The notes under the pieces are model-generated. The model did not search any database, was not told the origin of the DNA, and saw nothing but the letters and a program-made list of their open reading frames with translations. From Falciphora oryzae (Eukaryota > Ascomycota > Sordariomycetes > Magnaporthales > Magnaporthaceae): a DNA stretch of 64,000 nt. The stretch spans positions 1 to 64,000 of the forward strand of contig JNVV01000018.1 in the NCBI GenBank assembly GCA_000733355.1, given 5' to 3'. The position numbers and the translations under genes are program-made. Every line of letters begins with the position of its first letter. Within the stretch, counting starts at the first letter, position 1. Positions 1-11,562 of this stretch are shown here, in pieces.

Positions 1-123
1 AGCCTGTTCCACCCACTAAGCTTGGGGCCCCGACAGCGCTATTTATAGCGCCTGTCAGGGCCCAATCCAACTAACCGAGACCCTGCTGGCCACTGTGACT
101 GCGCTGCAAATCCCCGATTTGAC

Positions 124-640
124 CTCCCAATTTTAATAGCTGTAATTTATGCGAATACGACCGGAAATGCTAACTTTTTTTTCGAAGCCCGATATAACCC
201 CTTTTCCAAAAACCCGTTTACTAACGCGTTAAAAATGGTAGCCACGTTCGCCGCCGTTTATTACGACGCCCATTAACCCACCAAAGTTCGAACCGAACTT
301 AGCAAAATAATGTACGACCTAGCTAATAAATCTATAAACATCCACCAGTTTATCGCAAAAATTAACGTATTGGCCGACCGCGCCAACATTATCATAAAGG
401 AACGCAAAAGTATTTTTTTTAAGCATATTCCCCCAAATTTTAATCCCCGCCTATTTAACGATGCCAAAAACCCCAACATCAGCTACGAAATATTTACCCG
501 CAACGTAACCAACGCCGCCCTAGCCCATTATCGTACCCACCTAATTCGTAAAAAAAAATAAGCAAAAACCCCGGAAAAAAATAACAAACGTCGCAAACAC
601 CGTAGGCGCAAATTCCGTATTCCCGACGTATTTAAAAATA
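124..640 (+). pseudogene. Gag remnant of the gypsy element
   Basis: Lightly broken coding sequence with a capsid-like helical region (codons around 310-560, including an 83-codon open stretch) followed by a Lys/Arg-rich tail that would correspond to nucleocapsid. No CCHC zinc knuckle is visible in what remains. The position upstream of the reverse transcriptase and the basic tail support gag. The exact family match cannot be shown by eye. The upstream part lies outside the window. Confidence 0.5.
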
Positions 641-1799
641 AGGCCCCCAAAAAAAAACACCGAATTGGCTACGCCTAAAACGAACGGCGCTTACTACGCC
701 TGCGGCAAATAAGGTTATTTAACTCGAAATTGCTAGGAAAAGAAAAAAATCGCCGCAATTTTCCACCGCTTCGAAGCAAAAAAAGCACTATTTAACGAGG
801 AAAGCGATTCGAGCATTAGCGAGTTGATCTTATCGTGTTCGGCATACGGATCAAAGGATTAAATAAACCGCCGGAAGTTTCTTTAGCGGTCCAAATGCCT
901 AATATAGCTAAAATCGGTAATAAAAGTTAACCCTTTTTCCTTTTTAAAGCGCAGTTTTAACGCAACGGTTTTGGAATCGATTTTAAAGCATTTTATAACA
1001 TTAAAGCCATAACCCACCTTTTTATTAGCTATAAAACCGCCGCTTTTGCTAAAAAGCACTTTAAAGCCGAGGTTAAACGGCTGTTTCGACCTATTGCTTT
1101 TTCCGATTTCCGTAATTTCCTAATAATAAATGTAACCCATATCCTTATCGCCATTTTCGAAATAAACGGCCGCCGTTTCGTCGATTAAAAGTTCTGGATC
1201 GCAAATACTGGTTACGATATTTTTATAGGATTGTTTTAATTGGCAAAAAAAAACCTTTTCTTCCGCCTATCGAAGCGGGAAATTATTTAGCCTAACGCCC
1301 TGCCTAATAATACTAAATTTTCCCCGGCTATTACCATTTCCCCGTCCAACGGTCGCTTTAACGCCGTAGCCTAACGTAATACCCAACGGCGAAATCGCTT
1401 AATGGATTAGCAAATTAAAAAGGAACGTTAATCGCACTAAATTTAAGCCATCCTTACTAACCCGGAACGGCAACGGCAATTTCGATCGCACCCCAAATCG
1501 GTAACCTTTTCCCTCCCCCCGCTAACGGAAATCCAAGCTTTCCAAACCCAGATTAAAAACGACCCCCGCTAAAAAAGGTGGAAGTTTTTGCCCTTTCCGA
1601 ACGCCCTAGTTCCTTTTAAAAGCCCCGAATTTACCGCTAGGATTTAAGCAATTTCGGTTAAACCCTAACGAACCTTTTTTAGCCAACCGATTCCTTTTCC
1701 TGTTAACAAAAACCATAAGCATATTAAGCTCGTCCGAAACTTAATTCCCCCGGAAATTGCTTATTTAAAAGGGTTTTTTTCCAAAAAAGCTTCCACCAA

Positions 1800-3010
1800 A
1801 CTTCCACCGAATCGACCTAGGTACGACGTAATCCTTAAACTGGAAAAACCTTTAAAAAAATCGCCGCCTACCTACCGGATACCTTTTTCGATGCTCCCAT
1901 TCGAAAAACAAACTACCAACGAACTCCTCGCTTTCGGTTTTATCAAGCCCTATATAGCCAACAAACCTACTCCAAACCTTTTCGTCCCGAAACCACATTC
2001 GAACAAACGGCGTTTTTGTTAAAACTATCGCTAAATAAACAAATTTTTTAAATCCCGCCTCGTTTTAGCACCTAACGTTAACGGCACAATTTCCAAATGT
2101 AGCAAAGCCAAAAAACTGTCCAAAGTCGATATTATCCGCGCGTTTAACCGATTGTTAATGTCGGTAAAGTTACGGTACTTAACGGCTTTCCGGATACGCT
2201 AAAGGACATTTTAATGGAAAATCCTCCCTTTCGAATTTAAAGTCGGCCCAGTTTGGTGGCAGGCGTTTATTAACGCCCAACTAAACGAGCTCCTAAACGT
2301 TTTCGCGAGCGCGTACGCTAACGACGTCCTAATTTATTCGAAAAAATCTAACGAAGCCACGCATTAGGCTTATATCGAAAAGGTTATTTACCGGTTAAAC
2401 CAAACCCACTTCCAAAAAAATATTAAAAAAAGCCGGTTTAACACCACGACATTGGAATACCTGGGCCTAATTATCGAAATCGGCCAAAGCGTCCGGATAA
2501 ACCCCACTAAAATAGCCGCCATTACCAATTAGAAATTCGAAAACCTTACTAACAAATTTGCGGTTAAATCCTTCCTCGGATTATGCAATTACGTACGAAT
2601 GTTTTATTACTACGCGAGCGACGATGCCGAACCCTTAACACGTTTCCTTAAAAAAAACGCCACTTTTAAAATGGGGCCGGAATAAAAAAACGCCTTTAAA
2701 AAAATAAAAAAGCTGGCTACCGAAGCCCCGGTCCTAGCGTTTTTTACCCCGGAACGCCCGACCCGAGTCGAAACCGACGCGTTACGTAACGCCATAAAAG
2801 GAGTTGTTTAGCAACAACAAAAAAACGGGATTTGGAAACCAATGGGTTACTTTAGCAAAACCATATCTCCAACTAAACGAACGTACCCGATCCAGGATCG
2901 AAAACTCTTCGCCGTCATTCAAACGCTCGAGCACTTCGAAACTGAATTATAGGGATCGAAAATCACCATCGTTACGGATTACCAAACCCTCGTTCATTTT
3001 ATAACCAAAT
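1800..3010 (+). pseudogene. Reverse transcriptase and RNase H domains, RIP-inactivated
   Basis: The RT active-site box is visible at 2314-2325, but it reads Tyr-Ala-Asn-Asp followed by VLIYSK instead of the Tyr-Ala-Asp-Asp of active gypsy enzymes, so one catalytic aspartate is lost by a G-to-A change. Downstream (2755-3010) is an RNase H domain with recognisable blocks: ETDA near its start, WKPMGYFS, YPIQDRKLFAVIQTLEHF and TDYQTLVHF. Stop codons interrupt every long stretch. The arrangement RT then RNase H then integrase is the gypsy order. The domain is confidently identified and clearly non-functional. Confidence 0.8.
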
Positions 3011-3359
3011 AAAAGCTCGGTATCCGCTAAATAAAATGGAGCACGTATTTCGCTAATTTCAACTACTGGTTCCAATACCGCCGAGGCTAGGAAAACGTCG
3101 TTACCGATACCCTATCCCGGAAAACGGTTAAATCGCCCACGGTTAAAACTCGAAAGGCAAAAAAGCGTTCCCTTACGCTCGTTCCCCCTAAAAAAGTCTT
3201 AAATCCAGCCTTAAAAATGCCCAAAACTATTCCGGCCCAAATCCAAACAATCACTTCAACGGTTTAAAATATCCACGAAGCCGACCTCGCTAAACTCGTG
3301 CGATTCGAAAACATTTAACAAAGTTTGGGTTACTAAAAAGGCCGACTCGTAGTACCGCC

Positions 3360-4290
3360 CCTAACGACAAACGGAAAAATTGCCTTTCGCACCGCGCTTA
3401 TCCGCAAAGCCCACGCCCCCCCGATTTTCGCCCACGGCGGTTAAAACAAAACCATCCGCCTCTTTAAAAGGGACTATTTTTAGGAAAGCATAAATAAAAA
3501 CGTCCGCCGATATATTAACAATTGCTACGAATGCTACCGCAATAAATCCAAATATAATAAAACACCTAGCTTATTACATCTATTGCCCGTCCCCAAAGTC
3601 GTTTAGGAACAAATCGCTATCAATAGCAAAAACATACCGAAAGACGACCACGGCTACGATTACGTTTGGGTTTTCGTTTGCAAATTTAGCAAAATTAAAT
3701 GCACGCTTCCAAGCCACAAAACCGACACCGCTGAGGTCCTTGCGATGCGGTACTACCGGCAGCTGTACCGTATTTTGGGTTGCCCCTCCGTCTGGCTGTT
3801 AAACAACGCAAGTCCTTTTATCTCTAAGTTCCTCGCCACGTTTAACAAACTTACAAACACGAAACACCGTTACGGCAGCGCCTTTTATCCGCAAACTCAA
3901 AGCGCAATTAAAATTACCAATACTAAACTGGACCAACAGTTACGGTTCTACGTGGACAAATACCAAAAGCAGTGGAGCGTGCACTTTCCCGCCCTCGATT
4001 TTGCCTATAACGCCGCATAGCACTCGTCCTTAGGTATAGCCCCTTTAAAGGTCCTACTGGGCTGCAAACCCCGGAACCCGCTATTTCAAAAACTGCCTCT
4101 AACCGACGTCGAGAACGAACGACAACAAAAAGCCCTGGAACTGGTAAAAAAGACTAAGGCCGTGCAGGATCTAGCCCACAACAACGCATTGGCCGCGCAA
4201 AAGGCCCAAAAAATCCAGGCCAACAAAAAGCGACGCCCGGTAAACTTCAAAGTCGGCGACTCGGTATTTGTTCGAAAAAAGGGTTTTACA
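3360..4290 (+). pseudogene. Integrase core of the gypsy element, catalytic residues mutated
   Basis: A 91-codon open stretch at 3745-4017 carries the central integrase core. The block that normally reads Ser-Asp-x-Gly-x-x-Phe appears as LLNNASPFISKF, so the second Asp of the D,D-E triad is Asn. The usual Glu just after YPQTQS is Lys (IKITNTKLDQQLRFY). Both are G-to-A changes. The upstream part (3360-3740) retains the first catalytic region and part of the zinc-binding N-terminus but has stops. Downstream the core runs into the GDSVFVRKK block typical of the C-terminal integrase domain. Confidence 0.75.
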
Positions 4291-4803
4291 ACTGCAGCGC
4301 CTACAACCCGCTTAAACTCTCAATACGCCGGCCCATAAAAGGTGTTGGAAAAACGAAGCCACAATTTCGTCCTCGAAATGCCACCGGAATACAAAGGCTC
4401 GAATCTCTTCCACGCAAATCGATTTCGCAAATCTCCAAACGACCCGCTGCCGCAATAGCATCAAAAGCCGGAGCCCCCAAAGGACATTAACGGCGAGCCA
4501 AAATGGGAAGTCGACAGGGTATTGGCATCCCGGGTCACCGGTAAAGCAAAAAAGCTGCAATACCAGGTTAGCTGGAAAGGATGCGACCCTAACGACGAAT
4601 GGTATTTGGCAAAAAACTTTAAAAACGCTGCCACCGCGTTAGAAACGTTCCACCTGACATACCCAAAGGCCGCAAAACCGCCGGTTAACCTGCAAAACTG
4701 GATTAGAACGGCAGCAGGGGACGTGTATCCGGAGGATCGGGACAATAACAACGTGGCAAAACATGCGGGAGTAACAAAAAAAAGGCCAACACGACACAAA
4801 TAA
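4262..4803 (+). pseudogene. Integrase C-terminus with chromodomain
   Basis: The last 90 or so codons, open from 4522 to 4803, contain a chromodomain: the preceding block EPKWEVDRVLASR, then LQYQVSWKGCDPNDEWYLAK with the aromatic cage region around Tyr-x-Val-x-Trp, then ATALETFHLTYP. In chromoviruses this domain reads histone H3 lysine-9 methylation and directs integration into silent chromatin. At least one nonsense codon lies upstream (about 4339), separating it from the rest of the integrase. The chromodomain itself looks well preserved compared with the rest of the element. The ORF ends 46 bp before the LTR. Confidence 0.8.
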
Positions 4804-4849
4804 AGCCTCGAGCACCGCGTACGCGATACTCGGGCTTGAAAAGGGGTAG

Positions 4850-5219
4850 TGTAACGCCCCAAGGCAATTCACCGCACGCCGCAGGCATCCACGTAAGCAC
4901 GCGTCACGAAATGGCTCGTGCGATAAGACGCCGCACCGCTTTTTCTACCGCATCGCGCCTTCGGCGCGCCGCGCCTTTCTTCCCTGTTTCCTCCCCATAA
5001 AAAAGTCTTCAGTCCATAGCATCAATTGCACCTGGCTGCGAAGCCTACGCTCCCTGATCGTAACACTTCGCACGGATCACAAGGTGGTTTATATAAACCC
5101 TGCCATCTCCTATATCTTCCATAAGAGATTCCTTCTTCCTCAAGCATCTCTTGAGCTCATAGAAAGATTATCTGCAATATAGAGATCCTTTTCCAAGCCG
5201 TTTTTAACCCCTTGTTACA
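4850..5219 (+). repeat. LTR, 370 bp, TGTAAC...GTTACA
   Basis: Begins TGTAAC and ends GTTACA, the inverted-repeat ends of a gypsy LTR, and follows the purine tract GAAAAGGGGTAG. It is therefore the 3' LTR of the upstream chromovirus. It may also serve as the 5' LTR of the gag-like region downstream. Its last 155 bases (5065-5219) align without gaps to 13624-13778, differing mainly by transitions. No 5-bp target duplication is seen at its two edges. Confidence 0.75.
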
Positions 5220-5544
5220 AATAATCTTTCTACGCTTTGCCCCCTAACGGAAGCCTTACTATCTTTCCTCCTAAGCTTTGGAAAAGCCCTGTTAGTCGGC
5301 ACCCCCAAGCCCCAACTGTTGCTTTCTTTAGCGAATAAAACCCTGGGGCCATACCACAAACATTTTAACTGTTACCGGTATTTTCGAACGGGTGAAAGCG
5401 AAAAAAATATACAAAAGGGTCGTTTCACCCTCTCAATCGTCCTAGCGAAATCACGGGATTCCAAAAAAGGCCGGAGGATTTCCCTTATACCTTTAGGATT
5501 TTATTCTGCCTAGGAATATAGGGAACCGGACCCCCTTATCTCGT

Positions 5545-7585
5545 TTGCAACGACATCTCCTTCCCTACCAAGCGATTTTGGCATGCCGGCTATGGAATCC
5601 CCTTTTTTATTTAGCGATTCCGGTATACCTGCCGATACCATGCCGGCCCAATTTGAAAAAGCGGCCGGAAAAGCCCCCGAAAGCCCCTCCCGGTTTGCAC
5701 CGAAAAAACGTCAAAATACACCTATGCTTGACGATCAAAGGGCACTTATCCTGTATTCGGCACCCCTTTTTAGCATAGCTTTCGAATAACAAGCCCTTAT
5801 ATCCGTAAAACGCTTTTAGGATCCCCCGGGCTGGATGACTGAAATCCAGCGGGAATTTATCAGTACGCACGAAGCAATTTCGGCCTTATCCCGAAATGTA
5901 AGCCAAAAAATCCTCGCCGATCGGGAACAAATCCGCGAAATTAGGACCTATTACGACCACATCACCTACGCATACAATACCGTCGTTTTTTTATATAAAA
6001 AAGGTTTAATCGCTTCCGCTAACTAACAAAAGGCATTCCGGCAACGGATTATCGGAAAAAGCTAGGCATTTGCATAACAAATTTGGGCCACGGTCGCCAC
6101 TTTAGCCGAAAAGCAATAAACCCGTTCGGAAGCCCTAATTTAGCTCCGGGACGTTATTTAGGCCCAATAAAACCACTTGCAAAACCTACAGGCACGATTT
6201 TCCACTTTTAAAAAAGGAGTTTCCAATTAGGCCGTTAATAAAAATGCCTAAATCCAAAATCTCCTAATTAAAAAGCATATTTCGCCCAAAGCCTTTACCG
6301 AAACCAAGCGACGCATATTGGCCTAAATTTACCAGCTTGTTAAAAACGCCGTACGGGAAAGTCGGCGATTTGCGGCATAAGGAAAGCGGCTTAAATCAGC
6401 TACGGTACTTTCGGCCTTCCAAAAGTCGTCCTTTCCACCGGGCTCCCGTTAAAGCACTTTAGAAAAGGAAAAACCCGTCCCTTTTACGGAAAAACCCTTG
6501 CCCTAATTAGCGTTTAAAACGTCGGCATTATTACGCTAGGGCTTTCAAAACCTCCTATCGTCTAATAATCACTAACGGCAACAAACTCGAGCTATTGCTT
6601 TCGCTACCTAACAACAATATAAAGCCGCTACGGCAGGTCCCAGGCATTCCGGAAACCTCGGAGGATTCGCTTAAAGGCCTCCCTAAAGGCTACCTAACGA
6701 ACCTTCTAAACATATTACTATTTTTTCAGAACCTTTAGAACTTTCGGACTCCTTTTCGGAAAACGATACCCCCGAAAATAACGGACGGGCTTTTAAAGAC
6801 CCCGATTTGCGGGATTTTATTAAAGCTATCCAATAGGGAAATGCTTACCCGCATAATCCGATTTTTACGGCCGTTATTAACCCAGTCCAGCTTAATAAGC
6901 CACTTAATTACGACGGTAAAAACCTGGCTAAATTTAGGCCATAGTAGTTTCACGTTACCTCCTATATAAAAACCTACGTTAAAAGCTTTCCTAACGATAT
7001 AGTTAAAATCAATTGGGTCGGGTCCTTATTTACGGAAAACGCATAAATTTGGCACCATTAACGCCTTTAGTCCCTTCGAAACGCGCAATTCGAAAACAAC
7101 TAGCGGGCTTATTCGGCGGCCCTATAGGAACGCTTCCGGAACGCTACCGAATACCACCGCAACGTTAAAAAATACGGGAGCTTAAATATAAAGGAAATAC
7201 CGTTTAGTACTTTACTAAACTTTTTAACCTTAACGAAGCGGTTTAATAGTCCAGCGTTATATTTAGGGAGCACATTTCCCGCACCCTTTCAAAGGAAATT
7301 ACCAAATTGGTATATTCCCGTTGCGAAAAAGTCCTTAATACGGACGAAAAATTCCTTGCAACAATCCAAAAAGCCGGCAAAATCTACGAAATTATGCTTC
7401 AAAACCCGGGGCTAACCCCAAAGGATAAAGGAAAAAACGAGCCCGTTTCGACCCCGGAACGTTCGAACGTAAACCGTCGCCGCGGCAAAGGCTCTAAAAA
7501 CAGGAACCTAAATCCATCCTTAAACTCCCGTTCCGGAAAAAAGGCTAACGATAAAAAAGCCGCCGATAAAAAGAACAACATTTAA
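5545..7585 (+). pseudogene. Second retroelement gag-like region
   Basis: Degenerate plus-strand coding sequence. A Gln/Arg-rich helical N-terminal part is seen around 5835-6026 (63 open codons). A capsid-like block at about 6880-7200 has the order LNKPLNYDGKNLAKF, then SYIKTYVKSF, then WVGSLF, which resembles the gag of gypsy elements. A 92-codon Lys/Arg/Ser-rich tail (7307-7585) looks like a basic nucleocapsid. Stops replace Gln and Trp codons throughout. The region follows the 4850-5219 LTR and is cut by a pogo insertion at 7686. It could belong to a different gypsy family from the upstream element, since the two gag regions do not resemble each other by eye. Confidence 0.55.
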
Positions 7586-7686
7586 ACTACCACCAAATTG
7601 GCATTCGAAGGAATCGAATAACGCGATATCAACGTACGAAAGTTGGCTAAAGCCGATTGCTAACGTGGCGGAAAAAAAGGGCACTA

Positions 7687-7728
7687 ACGTGGTTCACCAC
7701 CGAGTGACGCACACCACCGAGTGACGCG
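7687..7728 (+). repeat. Left terminal inverted repeat of pogo copy 1, with internal 17-bp duplication
   Basis: Starts ACGTGGTT, then two tandem 17-bp units (7695-7711 and 7712-7728) that differ only in the last base. Each unit has the form CAC-six bases-GTG. The right end carries the reverse complement at about 9505-9546. Paired units like these are probable transposase binding sites (inference). Confidence 0.8.
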
Positions 7729-7784
7729 TTTTCCATCGCGACTCGCGTCTCCCACTTCCAACCTCAATTCCTCAACAACCACAA

Positions 7785-8930
7785 ATGGCGTCGACATCTA
7801 ACGAAGTTAGAATTGTTTTTGCCATACGGGCAATCCAATCTAATCCACAATTAAGCGTGCGTTCGGCAGCCAAAATTTACGACGTTTCTAAAGCCACGCT
7901 GCGTCGCCGACGCGCTGGCCAACCTGCTCGACGCGATTGCATGCCCAACTCCCGGAAATTAACGGAATCCGAAAAGGAGGCGCTTGTTAAATACATACTT
8001 GAGCTAGATTCCCGCGCATTTCCTCCCCGGCCTTCTGGTGTTAAGGATATGGCCAACCGATTGCTCGCCGAACGCGACGCGGGCGCCGTCAGTAAGAACT
8101 GGGTCGCGAAGTTCGTTAAGCGCCGCGCAGAGCTCGGTACGCGCTGGATTCGAAAGTACGATTACCAAAAGGCCAAATGCGAAAATCCCAAGCTCGTTTT
8201 TGCGTAATTCGACCTTGTACGGAACACTGTGGCCAAATATGGCATCCTGGATAACGATATTTACAACTTCGACGAAACTGGCTTCCTTATGGGCATAATC
8301 GCCGCCGTTATGGTTATTACAACATCGGAAAGCCGTAGTAAAGCAAAGCTGGTCCAGCTTGGCAACCGGGAATAGGCTATAATTATTCAAAGGGTTAACT
8401 ATTGCGGTTAGGCGATCCCTTTTTTTATTATCGTCAAAAGGCAATACCACCTAGCCAATTGGTACTCGGAAACCGGCCTTCCACGCGACTAAGTTATCGC
8501 AACAAATTCCAACGGGTGGACTACGAACGAGCTCGGCTTGAAATGGATTTAGCATTTTAACAAACACATTATACCGCGTACGAAAGGCACATATCGTTTG
8601 TTAATGCTAAACGGATACGAAAGCCACCATTTGACGGATTTCGAACTTTATTAACAAAAATACAATATTATTACGCTTTATATGCTTTCGTATTCGTTTT
8701 ATTTCCTTTAACCGCTTAACGTTAAATGCTTTAGCCTAATAAAATAGGCGTACGGTCGACAAATTAAAAACCTAATAAAGTCGCACGTTAACCACGTAAT
8801 TAAAATCGAGTTCTTTTCGGCGTTTAAAGCGGCATTTTTTAACTTTATAACTAAAAAAAAATCCGAAAAGGCTTTCGAAAGGCTAGCTTTGCTTTTTTCA
8901 ATCCGGATTCGGTTTTGGAAAAGCTGGATG
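7785..8930 (+). pseudogene. pogo/Fot1 transposase, copy 1, broken
   Basis: Starts at ATG 7785. The first 140 codons are open: an N-terminal psq-type helix-turn-helix (residues about 8-60, with the SVRSAAKIYDVSKATLRRR block) and a CENP-B type domain (about 65-135, LTESEKEALVKYILELDSR and GAVSKNWVAKFVKRR). A TAA at 8206 ends this part, where copy-to-family comparison suggests Gln. Beyond it the DDE nuclease can be followed through further stops: IYNFDETGF gives the first Asp, but the second motif, usually Asp-Gly-His, reads LNGYESHH. Copy 2 has the same Asp-to-Asn change. The enzyme would cut and paste at TA sites in the nucleus. This copy is inactive. Confidence 0.85.
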
Positions 8931-9504
8931 TGAGGCTACGGACTCCAACTCCCCTAAGGACGCCTTTAAACAACCCCGAACTTTGCATTTCCAAAACGCC
9001 ACGGACAGCTAAAAAAGCAACTTTGCAATCCGAACATATTAAAACTCGAATTACCAATTACCAAAACAGCTTTCCGACACCCATACTAGCGGCTGTAAAC
9101 CAAATCGCAAAAGGGACGAAGGCGATAATGCATAAGGTAGCCTTTTTTCAAACCGAAATGTTTACGTTTAAAAAAGCGAACGAAGCACTAAGCAAACGCT
9201 AAAGGGCCAAAAAAACACGTGTCCGATTTGGAGGGTCATTTACCATTAACGAGGTACGAAATGTTCTAAACCAGCAAAAGCTGGATGGATAGCTACAGCA
9301 AAAAATGCGCGATTATAGGGGTTAAAAAAGGAGGGCGACGACAACTCGTCGGCGATATAGCACGTGCGGCAAAACCGGATATAATGCGCGCATTTGTTAG
9401 GAAAAAGTAAAAATGTCTAATATATACAATTCCGAATAGTGTGAATAAATTCCTGGCGTTGTTGGGTTAACATGCGCGTCGATTGTCCGGAGGTTGGGTG
9501 TGGG

Positions 9505-9546
9505 TGCGTCACTCGGTGGTGTGCGTCACTCGGTGGTGAACCACGT
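9505..9546 (+). repeat. Right terminal inverted repeat of pogo copy 1
   Basis: Reverse complement of 7687-7728, ending GAACCACGT directly before TA at 9547-9548. It shows the same doubled 17-bp unit. Confidence 0.8.
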
Positions 9547-9548
9547 TA

Positions 9549-10040
9549 TACGTTAAAATATTACGCTAAAAAGGACACTAACGGCAAAAAACTCCCTCTT
9601 ACACCAGCAAAAACGGCCGGTGCCAAATCCATCCTTAAACGCTTTGCAACGGACGAATAAAAGGAACAGCTACAGGCTAAAAAGGCTAAAATCGCTAGCT
9701 TTACTTTAAAAGCCCCAAGCGAACCACGAATCTTTAAACTATCAAATTCGAAATCGGACGATAATTGTTAATAACCATCGATTATCGCCGCCAACTAGTC
9801 CCGAAAGCCTTTAACGGATAAGGAATTCGCAAAACCGATCCTCCGTATATATATACGGGCGAAGGGATCGAAGGAAATACCTATCCGGGTTTTTTTTTAA
9901 ATGGAAGCAGCGATACGAAGGTCATATCGGATAAAATAGCGAAACAACTCCCGGGTTACCTGGTTAATAAAACTATCCCTCGCGTAATAACTTCCTTTTT
10001 AAAGAAAATCGAACTAAAAGCTGGAAAGTAACTTGTTCGT
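9549..10040 (+). pseudogene. Retroelement coding remnant, possibly gag/protease
   Basis: Degenerate plus-strand coding sequence directly after the pogo insertion. It contains a Lys/Ala-rich stretch (9549-9660) and then, through several stops, blocks reading SSDTKVISDKIAKQLPGYL and PRVITSFLKKIELKAGK. The first block resembles the active-site flank of retroviral-type aspartic proteases, but the catalytic Asp-Thr/Ser-Gly is not clearly readable. The sequence is best treated as the continuation of the gag-pol region broken at 7686. The identification is tentative. Confidence 0.35.
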
Positions 10041-11003
10041 GGCACGTTGATATCGATATCAACCGGTTGGGGTGAGAAGGCTTTGGTATATTCTGTGTAT
10101 CCAAAGTCGTCTGTCTTCTAGAAACAACGGAAGGGCTCCTCGTGCGAGCCCTTTAAATACATATATCCCAATCACGGAAGCCGCGGGGTGCGGTCGTCCA
10201 AAGCCAGTCCCGGTGCCGGGCCTGACTTGCGATTTGCACCGCCTCCGTACATGACCGGTGATTTCCGTGCATGACCCGTGATTACCGTTTATAACCGGTG
10301 ATCCCCATTGCCGGTCCCTCCGTGTTAGAAAGGCGGGGCCTTTTAGTCCCGGAGTCCCTAATTATTGGGGATTCCTTTTGCCCGTGCTTTTACCTGTCGT
10401 GTGACCTTTTGCTGCCTTTCTAATACTGGCAGTTTTTTTTTTATAGTCGCACGTCCCTTTTTTAAGATTAGTTGGAATGGTTAGGTTATTTTTTGCTAAG
10501 GTGACTCCGTATGCTTTTGTGGTACAAAGGAAACGCAATGGAGGTGATTAGTGTTTTTAGGTGACTTAGTGTGGGCGTTGTACGGTGATTGTGTTGGTGG
10601 TTTGAGGAAGAGCGGGTTTTTTAGGGTAGTGGCTTTGAAAGGAATCCATTTGAGGTTCGTATAAAGCTTCCGGTAGATCGGGTGATTGTGTTGGGATGGT
10701 TGTGTGGGTAGGAAGTTGTGCTGAGGTGGTTGGAGGTGTGCGTTGGCTTTTTTGGTTGAGCTGTGAATAGCTTTACATAAAAGGCAGTTGTTTGCTTTGT
10801 GCGAAGCCCGCCTTCCTTTCCCATTCGTAAGGATAAAAGGCGTCCCTTCCTTTCCTCCTTTTTAATTTTTTTTTTCCGTGCGATACAACTATAATAACAA
10901 CTACAACCATAACTATAAACTCGTTTTTTCCGATCGCGCGACTTCTTATCGCGCGACTTTTAAACTTTCTTTTTTTTTAATTATTAGTTGAAAATTCCAT
11001 TAA
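10041..11003. other. Unassigned transposon-region sequence between the two pogo elements
   Basis: No coding region can be supported. The segment contains a three-unit tandem repeat (10249-10308), long T-rich and GTG-rich stretches, and a pyrimidine-rich run before the second pogo insertion. It is less depleted in C than the neighbouring gag/pol remnants and may be an LTR or untranslated part of another element. Confidence 0.4.
10249..10308 (+). repeat. Three tandem 20-bp repeats
   Basis: Units at 10249-10268, 10269-10288 and 10289-10308 share the core ATGACCGGTGATTNCCGT with a few substitutions. The array is too short and degenerate to assign a role. Confidence 0.6.
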
Positions 11004-11045
11004 CGTGGTTCACAAGCAAGTGCCACACACAAGCGAATGCCACAC
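11004..11045 (+). repeat. Left terminal inverted repeat of pogo copy 2
   Basis: ACGTGGTT followed by two 17-bp units at 11012-11028 and 11029-11045. The units differ at two positions (CAAG versus CGAA within the core). The partner is at about 12823-12863. Confidence 0.8.
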
Positions 11046-11562
11046 CCACACCCGACCTCCGGTTAATCGACGCGCATGCCAACCTAATAACGCCAGGAAT
11101 CCATTTAAACTATTCGGAATTATATATATCAGATATTTTTACCTTTTCCTAACAAATGCGCGCATTGTGTCCGGTTTTGCCGCAAATGCCATATCGCCGA
11201 CGAATTGTCGTCGCCCTCCTTTTTTAAACCTTATGGTCGCGCATTTTTTATTATAACTATCTATCTAGCTCCTGCTAGTCCAAAACATTTCGTACTTTTT
11301 CGATGGTAAGTGACCCTTTAAGTCGGACACGTGTTTTTTTGGCCTTCCGGCGTTTGCTTAGTACTTTGTTCGCTTTTCGTAATTTAAAGCACTCTTCCTT
11401 TAAAAGATTAACCCGATATATAATTGCTTTAGCCCTTTTCGCAAATTGGTCCATAGCCGCTAATATAAATATCGGAAAGCTGTTTTAGTAATTAGAAATC
11501 CGAATTTTGATGTATTCGGATTGCGAAGTTGCTTCTTTGGCTGTCCGGGGCGTTTTGGAGGT

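Larger units (their letters stand above)
1..4849 (+). mobile_element. Gypsy (Ty3) chromovirus LTR retrotransposon, 5' end outside window, degenerate
   Basis: Internal region of a Ty3/gypsy element read left to right: gag remnant, reverse transcriptase, RNase H, integrase and a C-terminal chromodomain, then a purine-rich tract (4839-4849) directly before an LTR that starts TGTAAC at 4850. The gag-RT-RH-IN-chromodomain order is that of fungal chromoviruses (MAGGY-like), whose chromodomain targets integration to heterochromatin. Many in-frame TAA/TAG codons stand where CAA, CAG or TGG would be expected, and several catalytic Asp/Glu codons read Asn/Lys. This is the pattern left by repeat-induced point mutation. 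The element cannot encode active enzymes. Confidence 0.85.
7687..9546 (+). mobile_element. Fot1/pogo-type DNA transposon, copy 1 (1,860 bp)
   Basis: Bounded by inverted repeats beginning ACGTGGTTCAC and flanked on both sides by TA (7685-7686 and 9547-9548), the target duplication of Tc1/mariner/pogo elements. The terminal repeat is about 41-42 bp and is identical at both ends over that length. It encodes a plus-strand transposase with psq and CENP-B type DNA-binding domains plus a DDE domain (now broken). The element interrupts the retroelement sequence that ends at 7684 and resumes at 9549. Its length equals that of copy 2 to the base. Confidence 0.9.
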
